DNA of 5,556 nucleotides from Elusimicrobiota bacterium (lineage in GTDB: Bacteria; Elusimicrobiota; Elusimicrobia; UBA1565; UBA9628), in NCBI GenBank assembly GCA_023249695.1, contig JAHFCD010000193.1, forward strand, positions 1 through 5,556, written 5' to 3'. Each line of letters begins with the position of its first letter. Within the stretch, counting starts at the first letter, position 1. Both the position numbers and the translations under genes were made by a program. Under the pieces are notes generated by a model that was not told the origin of the DNA, did not search any database, and was given only the letters and a program-made list of their open reading frames with translations. Below are positions 1-5,537 of this stretch, one piece after another.

Positions 1-680
1 GGCTTCGTCGGCGGAGCGGGTTCGGCGATGACCGGGGCGCCGTTTTCGCGCGAGGGCGCCGACAGATAAATCCGCCGAGCCGGGGAAACGGAGACGGGCG
101 CCGTCCGGTCGGAGATGTCTCCGCGGCCCGAGGCGAGATCCTCGCCGGTGAGGCGCGCGGAGAAGTCCTCGGCGGCGGCGCGGCCGAAGGACTCGCCGGG
201 AGCCGAGGTTTTGACGGCCTCGAGGGCGGACGGGACGACGGCGGCGGGGAGCGACGACTTCGCCGCGGCGGCGAAGGGCTTGACGGCGACGGCGCCGACG
301 CGGGCGGCCGCCGGGACGGCGGCGGCCGGCGCCGCGACAAGGCTGGCCGCGTGGAGGGCCGGCGCCGCGAGGGCGGGAGTCAACGCCAACGACGGAGAAG
401 ACAACGGCGAAGACATCGACGGCAAAACGGAGGGAGAGCCCAACCCGGCGCCGAGACCCGTGGGGACCAGCCCCAATTGGGGGACCACGGGAACCACGGA
501 GACCCTGCCCGAGACCTGCTGGGCGAATACGGACGAAACGCCGGGGCCCCACGAGGTCAGGAGCAGCGCCGCACTCAACGCGACGGAAACACAACGACGG
601 GAAGTCCGGCCCCAGACCTTCAACGCCGGAGGCGCCGGGGAGAACTTGCCGATGACGTCGGAGAGCGGATGATTGTTCAT
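1..680 (-). CDS. N-terminal part of a large exported protein with an Ala/Pro/Val-rich region (runs off the window)
   Basis: The reading frame starts with ATG at 680-678 and stays open for 226 codons to the window edge, so the C-terminal part and any catalytic domain are missing. Residues 1-24 are an unusually long N-terminal extension. Residues 25-53 look like a signal peptide: basic RTSRR (25-29), a hydrophobic core (about 30-44), and a plausible cleavage site VFA|QQ at 53/54. Residues 56-160 are low-complexity and rich in Ala, Pro, Val, Ser and Leu, with no cysteine or recognisable fold. Residues 163-185 look helical and more charged. There is no Met between residue 1 and the hydrophobic core, which favours this start. 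The ATG shares one base with the stop of the barrel gene upstream (TGATG), and no good Shine-Dalgarno is present, so translation is probably coupled. I infer export to the periplasm or envelope. From memory, Elusimicrobiota often place such tracts before protease or enzyme domains, but nothing here shows what follows. Confidence 0.8.
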   Translation of the reverse strand, partial: MNNHPLSDVIGKFSPAPPALKVWGRTSRRCVSVALSAALLLTSWGPGVSSVFAQQVSGRVSVVPVVPQLGLVPTGLGAGLGSPSVLPSMSSPLSSPSLALTPALAAPALHAASLVAAPAAAVPAAARVGAVAVKPFAAAAKSSLPAAVVPSALEAVKTSAPGESFGRAAAEDFSARLTGEDLASGRGDISDRTAPVSVSPARRIYLSAPSRENGAPVIAEPAPPTK

Positions 681-1798
681 CACTGCAAAAAGATCATGTC
701 GGGGTGCGCCTGCTCGGGCTTCTTCGGCTCGAGGGGGCGGCGGACCTTAGGGGCCGGCGCGGCCTTGGAGTCGTCCATCACGGGCTTCGGCTCGGACGTT
801 TTTTTCGCGTCGTCGACGCCGGGAATCCGCTTCTTGTAGATGATCTTGTAGCCGCGGCCGATCTCGTAGGGCAAGGCCACGCCGATCTGGGCGATCCAGC
901 TGCGGTACTGAAGCTGGCCCAAGGCCTTGATCTCCGCGTTGAAGAACGCGCTCCACTTGGGGCGCGCGTACTGCACGCCGGCGATCCAGCGCCCCTGGCT
1001 TTGCTCGGGATGGGAGCTGCTTTCGCCGAGCACGTCGGCGATCAGGAAGGTGCGGGACTTCAGCTCGAGCTTGGAACGCACCGAGCCGGTGGCGTAGTTA
1101 TATCCGAAGCCGAAGAAGGGGGTCCAGGCGTCGTAGCTCTTATGCGCGACCGCGGTCAGCGCGAAGCTGTTCAAGTTCCAGTCGATCTCGCCGTTGAGCT
1201 CGCTGTCCGCCTTGAAATTGCTGTCCACGTTCACGTTGAACAGCCCTTTCAGGCGCGTGCGGCCGCGGACGTGGTTGTAGTGGGCGCCGAGCGTGACCTT
1301 CGGCAGCTCCTCCTGCCACAGGTCGAAGTGCTGGCGCAGGCCGAAGCCGAAGGAGTTCGTCTGGACTTGGGCGGTCATGGTCGGTGAAATTTTATACCCG
1401 GGAGGGGTCGTCGCATCGGCGAAACGGAAATACGCGTCCCCGCGCCACGGCAGGCCCATGCGCAAATGCAGGGCCAGGTTCGGGAAGTTGACGGAGTTCG
1501 GGAATATATTGGCGCCGCCTTGTTCGCTCAGAGCCGGGACCGTCAAAGCCGGAAATTCAGTCTTGTTGAACGGAATATGGCCCATGCCGAGGGACAGGTC
1601 CGGCTGCAGCGCCCAGCCCTTCACTTCTCTTGGAGGATCGAAGGTGGAACCGGCGTTGAACGCCAAGCCGTTGGCCATTTCATGACTGAGCCATTGCGTC
1701 ATGCTGCGGAAGTCCTCGGACAGGCTGGGGTTGGCGCGCGCGGTCCCCGCCGAGAACGTCAAGAATACAGCCGCGACGGCGGCTGGGCCGAGTCTCAA
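680..1798 (-). CDS. outer-membrane beta-barrel-like protein with Pro/Lys-rich C-terminal tail
   Basis: This 372-residue protein opens with a clear signal peptide (residues 1-22, hydrophobic core 6-17, cleavage ARA|NPS). Residues 60-325 show alternating aromatic/polar segments rich in Gly, Asn, Tyr, Phe and Trp, such as FFGFGYNYATGSVRSKLELK and WIAQIGVALPYEIGRGYKII, typical of transmembrane beta-strands. I therefore infer an outer-membrane barrel or porin-like protein, but cannot name a family or ligand. Residues 329-372 are a Lys/Pro/Asp-rich tail that is probably disordered, so the protein does not end in the usual C-terminal aromatic barrel signal. The start is TTG at 1798. The frame is closed upstream by a TAA and holds no ATG or GTG before it, and the TTG places the signal peptide exactly at the N-terminus. 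TTG overlaps the stop of the 52-residue gene upstream (TTGA), and the stop overlaps the next start, so it is the middle gene of a coupled operon. Confidence 0.8.
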   Translation of the reverse strand: MRLGPAAVAAVFLTFSAGTARANPSLSEDFRSMTQWLSHEMANGLAFNAGSTFDPPREVKGWALQPDLSLGMGHIPFNKTEFPALTVPALSEQGGANIFPNSVNFPNLALHLRMGLPWRGDAYFRFADATTPPGYKISPTMTAQVQTNSFGFGLRQHFDLWQEELPKVTLGAHYNHVRGRTRLKGLFNVNVDSNFKADSELNGEIDWNLNSFALTAVAHKSYDAWTPFFGFGYNYATGSVRSKLELKSRTFLIADVLGESSSHPEQSQGRWIAGVQYARPKWSAFFNAEIKALGQLQYRSWIAQIGVALPYEIGRGYKIIYKKRIPGVDDAKKTSEPKPVMDDSKAAPAPKVRRPLEPKKPEQAHPDMIFLQ

Positions 1799-1953
1799 TG
1801 CTTGATGACGGGCCGCGAACGGCCGCGGTCGGTGGTCCAGTGGTAAGCCTGCGAGCCCGGCTCGAACGTGAGGATCGTTTTTAGGCGATTTTCGCTCGAG
1901 ACCTTCGCGCGCATTCCGTGCTTACGGCCGTTGGGAGAAGCGTTTTTCTTCAT
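1795..1953 (-). CDS. small basic protein of 52 residues, unrecognised, first gene of the barrel operon
   Basis: A short ORF starts with ATG at 1953 and stops with TGA at 1797-1795. It has a strong Shine-Dalgarno AAGAGG five bases before the ATG, the main reason for calling it real. Its stop overlaps the TTG start of the barrel gene by four bases, a typical coupling arrangement. The protein begins MKKNASPNGRKHGMRAK, is strongly basic (many Lys, Arg and His), has a short hydrophobic strand (KTILTF, residues 25-30) and ends in a basic segment (RGRSRPVIKH). It has no signal peptide, membrane segment or cysteine, so it should be cytoplasmic. It may be a nucleic-acid-binding or ribosome-associated small protein, or largely a translational lead-in for the barrel gene; neither is shown. 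I do not recognise the family. Confidence 0.65.
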   Translation of the reverse strand: MKKNASPNGRKHGMRAKVSSENRLKTILTFEPGSQAYHWTTDRGRSRPVIKH

Positions 1954-1958
1954 GGGAA

Positions 1959-1964
1959 CCTCTT
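1959..1964 (-). promoter_or_regulatory. ribosome binding site for the 52-residue protein
   Basis: AAGAGG lies five bases upstream of the ATG at 1953. It is the only strong Shine-Dalgarno in the three-gene operon. The two downstream genes start on overlapping stop codons without their own good site, so this may load ribosomes for the whole transcript. Confidence 0.7.
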
Positions 1965-1970
1965 AAATGG

Positions 1971-1979
1971 ATGGTAGCA
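1971..1979 (-). promoter_or_regulatory. weak candidate extended -10 element for the three-gene operon
   Basis: On the minus strand TGC-TACCAT (TACCAT at 1976-1971, TG at 1979-1978) matches an extended -10 with four of six -10 bases. No convincing -35 lies 16-18 bases upstream, where the sequence is G-rich. A start site about seven bases downstream would leave a short leader that still contains the AAGAGG site. It is the best candidate between the terminator at 2085 and the gene start at 1953, but it is weak; an activator or another sigma factor may be involved. Confidence 0.3.
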
Positions 1980-1983
1980 GTCA

Positions 1984-2042
1984 CCCCCACCCTCGACATG
2001 GGCCCGAGGTCCCACCCCCCCGGCGACAAAGGGCCCACTCGA
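1984..2042 (-). repeat. G-tract cluster (potential G-quadruplex) with an imperfect inverted repeat, upstream of the barrel operon
   Basis: On the minus strand this stretch carries G-runs at 2021-2015 (seven), 2013-2011, 2005-2003, 1992-1990 and 1988-1984 (five). Splitting the first run as GGG-G-GGG gives four tracts with loops of 1, 1 and 5 bases, which fits the usual quadruplex pattern. Flanking arms at 1993-2005 (TCGACATGGGCCC) and 2031-2042 (GGGCCCACTCGA) form an inverted repeat with one small mismatch/bulge and a 25-base spacer. The region lies 31 to 89 bases before the start of the 52-residue gene, so it is in the promoter or 5' leader. A role in regulation is inference. Confidence 0.45.
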
Positions 2043-2084
2043 TGGAAATTGCGTTAATGACTAAAAGCCTGGCACTTTCGGGCG

Positions 2085-2121
2085 AAAAAAAAGGCGGCGG
2101 ATCCTCGCGGATCCGCCGCCT
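2085..2121 (-). terminator. strong intrinsic terminator of the 285-residue secreted protein gene
   Basis: On the minus strand a perfect 12-base-pair stem, GGCGGCGGATCC with GGATCCGCCGCC (arms 2109-2120 and 2093-2104), encloses a GCGA loop and is followed directly by eight T (2092-2085). One further A-T pair can extend the stem. It begins 17 bases after the TGA of the upstream gene. The opposite strand has no T-run after the stem, so it is unidirectional. It separates the secreted-protein gene from the barrel operon. Confidence 0.95.
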
Positions 2122-2137
2122 CTCGCCCCCTCCGGCG

Positions 2138-2995
2138 TCAGGGGTTCTCGTAAACCTTGAGCTTTCCGTCCTTCTGGACGAGGCCGACGCGGACGTTCGA
2201 GAACATCTTGAACACCGCGATCTTGTCGGCGGGCACGAGCTCCGCCGGGATCAGGAAAACGTGGATCTCGCCGTTCGCCTCGGTGAGGATGAAGGTGAAG
2301 GATTTGGCCGTCTTGTCCGCCCGACCGGCCTTGATATCGTCGGTGTAGAACACCTTGTAGTTCTGCCCCGAGACGGTGACCGCCGCCCCCGACGAGCCCA
2401 CGCCCTCGAGCATCTTCTTGAGGGTGACGCGGACCTTGTCGTCCTCGTTGGCCGCGTTCTCGAGGATGATCTCGCTCTTCATTTGGTTGATGACGTTCGG
2501 ATTGAGGTAAAGCTTATACTTGGCCGTCCCGCTGACGACCTCCTCCTCCTTGTCGAGCAGGCCCTTCACGTTGAAGAACCGGGCCTCCGCGCCGTCGACC
2601 AGAATGGACACGTACGCGTTCTGCTGACGGTCGAAGGCGCCGCTGATCCAGACGTCCTTCCCGCCGAGGCTGTACTTGAGCGGGCTTTTCAGCTGCTTAT
2701 TAAGGAGAGTCGCCAGATCGATGTCGCCGGTCTGAGCGGCCGCGCCCGGCAGCGCTTCGGAACCGAGCTGGGCGAGCACCGAGAGGCTGAACCAGCTCAT
2801 CGAGGGGAGCAGCTGCGCCATCGGCGCCTGCACGGTCCACTTCCCGGCGGCGGACATCGGCAGGGGCGAGGCAAAAGCCGCGTTCATGAAGGCCTTATCC
2901 GCGCCGAGCGCCAGCGCCTCGGAGCCGGCGAACGCGCGAGACGGCGCGGCCGCGAGCGCCAGAGCCAGAACAACGAGAGTTTTCGCGTGGGTCAT
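2138..2995 (-). CDS. secreted/periplasmic protein of 285 residues, family not recognised
   Basis: The chosen start is ATG at 2995, preceded by GGAGG four bases upstream. It begins directly with a classical signal peptide (residues 1-23: MTHAK, a Leu/Ala/Val core, cleavage AFA|GSE). The mature part has an Ala/Pro/Ser/Met-rich front (24-90), then two beta-rich blocks. Block one (about 110-165) contains KDVWISGAFDR and YVSILVDGAEARFFNVKGLL; block two (about 208-282) contains NYKVFYTDD and FTFILTEANGEIHVFLIPAELV. They may be two copies of one small fold. A charged segment (170-197) links them. There are no cysteines, no transmembrane helix after the signal, and no metal or catalytic motif I can identify. 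The frame extends upstream to 3130, but that ATG lies upstream of the promoter at 3064-3092. An ATG at 3028 with AAGG five bases ahead is a possible alternative adding 11 residues. The gene has its own promoter and terminator, so it is probably monocistronic. Function is unknown. Confidence 0.8.
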   Translation of the reverse strand: MTHAKTLVVLALALAAAPSRAFAGSEALALGADKAFMNAAFASPLPMSAAGKWTVQAPMAQLLPSMSWFSLSVLAQLGSEALPGAAAQTGDIDLATLLNKQLKSPLKYSLGGKDVWISGAFDRQQNAYVSILVDGAEARFFNVKGLLDKEEEVVSGTAKYKLYLNPNVINQMKSEIILENAANEDDKVRVTLKKMLEGVGSSGAAVTVSGQNYKVFYTDDIKAGRADKTAKSFTFILTEANGEIHVFLIPAELVPADKIAVFKMFSNVRVGLVQKDGKLKVYENP

Positions 2996-2999
2996 GAAT

Positions 3000-3004
3000 C
3001 CTCC
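3000..3004 (-). promoter_or_regulatory. ribosome binding site that decides the start of the secreted protein
   Basis: GGAGG lies four bases before the ATG at 2995. It favours this start over the in-frame ATGs at 3028 and 3130, and agrees with the signal peptide beginning there. Confidence 0.75.
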
Positions 3005-3063
3005 AACGTCTTTCCGGGTGTCAGGCATTAAAACCTTGGCCTCGCCTCGGCAACCGGTGCGGG

Positions 3064-3092
3064 ATTCTAAAACATGGTCTATGTGATTGCAA
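3064..3092 (-). promoter_or_regulatory. sigma70-type promoter of the secreted protein gene
   Basis: On the minus strand TTGCAA (3092-3087, four of six matches to TTGACA) is followed after exactly 17 bases by TAGAAT (3069-3064, five of six matches to TATAAT). The spacer and surroundings are AT-richer than the coding DNA. A start site near 3057 would give a leader of about 60 bases before the ATG at 2995. Confidence 0.7.
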
Positions 3093-3116
3093 GCGCAAAC
3101 AGGCGCCGCATGAGTT

Positions 3117-3153
3117 AAAAAAAGACCCACCGCAAATCAGGCTTCGTATGGGT
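3117..3153 (-). terminator. probable intrinsic terminator of the phosphoesterase-glycosyltransferase operon
   Basis: On the minus strand ACCCA (3153-3149) pairs with TGGGT (3129-3125), with an inner CGAA/TTGCG helix (one bulge) and a small loop, followed by C and seven T (3123-3117). The hairpin overlaps the glycosyltransferase stop codon at 3139-3137. The stem is short and imperfect, but the T-run and position, just before the next promoter, fit a terminator. Confidence 0.5.
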
Positions 3154-4642
3154 GTTTCGAGTCGCGCGCGAGAGGCGACGGCACCGGAATGAAGAACAAT
3201 TTCCGGTCGAACTCCGCCGTTTTCACCGCCGCGGGCACGTCCGTCCCCCGCTTCTCCTCCTCGACGAGGACGAAGACGCGGTAGCCGCGGCCGAGAAGGC
3301 CGCGAACCAGGGCCGGAGACGGCGCCTCGGAGTACGCCGGCGCGCCCGAATAGTACATCGCCTGGGGCGTCTTCGAATCGCCGACGTTGAGGAGCACCTT
3401 GGGGCCGGGCACCGCGCGCAGCTTGAGCATGACTCGGCGAAACGCCGGATAATCGTAGGTCTCGCTCCACGGGCAGATCGAATAATCCGCGCGCAGGCGT
3501 TCCACGGCCGTGAGGCCCGTCTGGACGGCCGCGGCCAGCAAGGCCGCCAGGACGGCCGCGCGGCGCGGCCCCCCGCGCGACGCCCACAGCGCGGCCACGG
3601 CATAGCCCGCGAGCAGGCACAGGGCGGGCGCCGCGACGGCGGTGTAGGCGTACAGCTTGGTCGCGATCGCCGAGAAGAAGACGTACGGAACGAGCGTCCA
3701 CGTCAGGGCCGACGCGAGGCCCGCGTCCTTGCGGCGCCCCGCCGCGCGCGCCGCGTACACGAGCGCGGCGCCGAAGCCCGCCCAGACGAGCCCCGCGCTC
3801 CCGCCGTACTGCACCGGGAGTATTTTCACGTACCACCACCACGCGTGCGCGTGGCCGTCGAGCGCCGACAGGAGATGCCGGACGTGCAGCCCGGATTCGT
3901 GGCGCCACGCCTCCGGCCAGCGGCTCAGGCAGTACAGCGGCCAAGGCAGCGCCGCCGCGAGGAAGGTCGCGGCGGCCGCGGCGAGGAGGCGGAGCGTGCC
4001 GCGGACGCCCCGCGCCGAGAGGAGCAGCGGCAGGGGCGCGGCGAGGCCGAGCAGCGCGACCGCGGACATGCACAGCGTCCCCAGGCCGAGCGACAGCCCG
4101 GCGGCGGCCGCGTAAGCGCGGCTGTTCCTGCGGGCCGAAACGGCGAACAGCAGGACGGTGGTCGTGATGAAGAAAACGTTCACCACGTGCGGCGAGTCGT
4201 CGGGGATGCGCCCCGACACCAAACGGATCATCAACGGGTTCACGGCGTACGACGCGGCGGCGAACAGCCCCGCCCCGCGCGCCGCGCGCCCGAACAATTC
4301 GAGGGCCAGGAGATAAATCAGGAGAATCGCGGCCGTATCGAGGATGACCGCGGGCAGCCGGAAGGAGAGCTCGTTTTCCCCGAAGGCCGCGATGCCGGCG
4401 GCCATCAGCCACAGCGGCAGCGGCGGCTTGTGCAGCCAGACGCCGGCCCTGGTCCATTCGCGCTCGTCGGCCGGCAGGGCCTGCTCCTCGTACAAGGTCG
4501 GCGCGAGGGGATGCGCCGTCAGGTTCTTCGCGACGAGCGCGTGATAGGCCTCGTCCCACTGGCTGATGTAAGGGTGATCGGCCGCGCGCCATCGCAGCCC
4601 GAAACCGAAGACGAGGATGAAGCCGAGCGCCGCGCGAGTCAC
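3137..4642 (-). CDS. GT-C family membrane glycosyltransferase (ArnT/PMT-like)
   Basis: This 501-residue polytopic membrane protein should transfer a sugar from a polyprenyl-phosphate carrier to lipid A, another glycolipid or a protein on the outer face of the inner membrane. Features typical of the ArnT/PMT_2 group appear in order: TM1 (about 4-16); the acidic WDEAYH motif (Asp30-Glu31, the usual catalytic loop); WLHKPPLPLW (69-78), the hallmark HKPP motif; SFRLPAV (93-99); and SGRIPDDSPH (143-152), matching the conserved Arg...Asp-x-Pro loop. A string of Ala/Leu-rich helices follows, then the KLYAYT...P segment that corresponds to the conserved Lys-Tyr-Pro region. From about residue 385 on there is a soluble C-terminal domain. 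The length is close to that of ArnT-like enzymes. The start is GTG at 4642, one base after the phosphoesterase stop, with no strong Shine-Dalgarno, so translation is probably coupled. Family assignment is confident; acceptor and sugar cannot be read from the sequence, so no symbol is given. Confidence 0.88.
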   Translation of the reverse strand: MTRAALGFILVFGFGLRWRAADHPYISQWDEAYHALVAKNLTAHPLAPTLYEEQALPADEREWTRAGVWLHKPPLPLWLMAAGIAAFGENELSFRLPAVILDTAAILLIYLLALELFGRAARGAGLFAAASYAVNPLMIRLVSGRIPDDSPHVVNVFFITTTVLLFAVSARRNSRAYAAAAGLSLGLGTLCMSAVALLGLAAPLPLLLSARGVRGTLRLLAAAAATFLAAALPWPLYCLSRWPEAWRHESGLHVRHLLSALDGHAHAWWWYVKILPVQYGGSAGLVWAGFGAALVYAARAAGRRKDAGLASALTWTLVPYVFFSAIATKLYAYTAVAAPALCLLAGYAVAALWASRGGPRRAAVLAALLAAAVQTGLTAVERLRADYSICPWSETYDYPAFRRVMLKLRAVPGPKVLLNVGDSKTPQAMYYSGAPAYSEAPSPALVRGLLGRGYRVFVLVEEEKRGTDVPAAVKTAEFDRKLFFIPVPSPLARDSKHPYEA

Positions 4643-4643
4643 G

Positions 4644-5399
4644 CTACTGGCCGTAGGCGAGGCGCAGCGCGAGATACTCGGGAAGGCCCGCGGCCCGGAT
4701 TTTCTCCTGAACCGCGCCGATGTCGTACGGCACGCGGAAAACCCGGAAGGTCCCCTTCTCCGAGTCGTAAAGGCCGCACGACGCGCGGTTGTCCTGGTCG
4801 CGCGGCTGGCCGACCGACCCCGGATTGAGGGCGACGGGAGCCATCACGCCGCCGTAGATCCGCGGCAGGCCCTCCTCCTTGTCGTCCAGGAAGCGCGATT
4901 CGATCTTGTCCGCGTCCGCTTCCGAGTACCTGAACAGCAGCGGCATGTGGCTGTGCCCGACGAACAGCGGCCACTTGTCGACGAGCGGCACGTTGTCGCG
5001 GAACTGCAGGGGGCTCATCAGGTACTCCTCGGCCGGGTTTCTCGGGGTGCCGTGGGCCAAGGTGAAATCCGGGGTGTTGAGGCGGGCCGTCAGGCCCTCG
5101 AGGAAGGCGCGGTTCGCGTCGGACAGGTGCGACCGCGTCCACACGACGGCCGCCCGCGCGTACTGGTTGAACCATTCGAGATCCAGGCGGTCGAGCACCG
5201 CCAGATCGTGGTTGCCGCAGATGATCGAGAGGTTCTTGAGGGCCCGTATGCGGTCGAGGCAGGCGTCGGGATCCGGTCCGTAGCCGACGAGATCGCCGCA
5301 GCAGATCCAGCCGTCGACCCCGAGATCCTCGAGGTAGTCGAGCACCGCGCTCAGCGCCTCGTAGTTCGAGTGGACGTCGGAGATGACCCCGTAGATCAC
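4644..5399 (-). CDS. calcineurin-like metallophosphoesterase (MJ0912/YfcE-like)
   Basis: This 251-residue cytoplasmic protein carries the full dimetal phosphoesterase signature: SDVHSN (Asp8, His10), CGDLVGYGPDP (Asp36), GNHD (Asn63, His64, Asp65), LAHGTP (His116) and GHSH (His149, His151), then LNPGSVGQPRD (191-201), common in this subgroup. The GDLVGYGPDP and NPGSVGQPRD motifs point to the small phosphodiesterase group that includes MJ0912 and is related to YfcE. These hydrolyse phosphomono- or phosphodiesters with two metal ions; the natural substrate is usually unknown and is not evident here. The start is GTG at 5399: a TAA only four codons upstream in frame excludes a longer protein, and SDVH falls at residue 7 as expected. 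No signal peptide. It is first in an operon with the GT-C glycosyltransferase, so a role in envelope-sugar or lipid-phosphate metabolism is possible, but that rests on context only. Confidence 0.92.
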   Translation of the reverse strand: MIYGVISDVHSNYEALSAVLDYLEDLGVDGWICCGDLVGYGPDPDACLDRIRALKNLSIICGNHDLAVLDRLDLEWFNQYARAAVVWTRSHLSDANRAFLEGLTARLNTPDFTLAHGTPRNPAEEYLMSPLQFRDNVPLVDKWPLFVGHSHMPLLFRYSEADADKIESRFLDDKEEGLPRIYGGVMAPVALNPGSVGQPRDQDNRASCGLYDSEKGTFRVFRVPYDIGAVQEKIRAAGLPEYLALRLAYGQ

Positions 5400-5407
5400 A
5401 AGCCTTC

Positions 5408-5436
5408 GTTATACCAGACGCCGGGGTCTCACGCAA
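5408..5436 (-). promoter_or_regulatory. sigma70-type extended -10 promoter of the phosphoesterase operon
   Basis: On the minus strand TTGCGT (5436-5431, three of six) is followed after exactly 17 bases by TATAAC (5413-5408, five of six), preceded by TG one base upstream (TGG-TATAAC), an extended -10. Only eight bases separate the -10 from the GTG start at 5399, so transcription should begin at or within a few bases of the start codon. The AAGG between them ends just three bases before GTG and would mostly not be transcribed. Confidence 0.7.
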
Positions 5437-5472
5437 GCGCCTGGAAATTCTTCGCGCGCCTCATCGCGGCGC

Positions 5473-5537
5473 GGGTGGGGAGAATCCCTACGGGCCGGGC
5501 GACCGCGCGCCCGCTCCCTCCGGGAATCTCCCCACCC
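5473..5537. repeat. 65-base near-perfect palindrome with nested inner stem
   Basis: The arms 5473-5488 (GGGTGGGGAGAATCCC) and 5522-5537 (GGGAATCTCCCCACCC) pair at 15 of 16 positions, the only mismatch being A5484 against A5526. The 33-base interior contains a second perfect 6-bp stem, CGGGCG (5496-5501) with CGCCCG (5508-5513), around a 6-base loop. There is no T-run on either side, so it is not a standard intrinsic terminator. It could be a dispersed intergenic palindrome (REP-like), a transcript-end stabiliser of a gene beyond the window, or a protein-binding site. The surrounding 5437-5556 holds no gene I can support. Confidence 0.75.

Noticed and set aside
115..672. Plus-strand open frame over the left edge
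   Set aside because: It is the antisense of the exported-protein frame on the minus strand, which has a signal peptide and an overlapping start with the upstream gene. The plus-strand product is Ala/Gly/Thr low complexity with no start signal.
1795..1953. Resemblance of the 52-residue protein to ribosomal proteins bL33 or bL34
   Set aside because: Only scattered residues agree (for example RKHGMRAK, and a GSxxYxxTT-like stretch). The order and length of the conserved segments do not fit either family.
2070..2084. TGGCAC on the plus strand resembling a sigma54 -24 element
   Set aside because: The matching -12 GC is not at the required spacing (CG is found instead), and no plus-strand gene lies downstream.
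1967..3031. Plus-strand open frame opposite the secreted protein
   Set aside because: It runs through the strong terminator hairpin and is Arg/Glu/His-rich; the opposite strand carries a signal peptide, promoter and ribosome binding site.
2996..3130. Extension of the secreted-protein gene to the ATG at 3130
   Set aside because: That start lies upstream of the -35 of the promoter at 3064-3092, has no good ribosome binding site and would bury the signal peptide 45 residues inside.
3152..4828. Very long plus-strand open frame (558 codons) opposite the glycosyltransferase, and a long minus-strand frame in another phase (3021-4592)
   Set aside because: Both are Arg/Gly/Pro/Ala-rich shadows produced by GC-rich codon use in the real gene. 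They lack family motifs, while the 3137-4642 frame shows clear GT-C motifs and helices.
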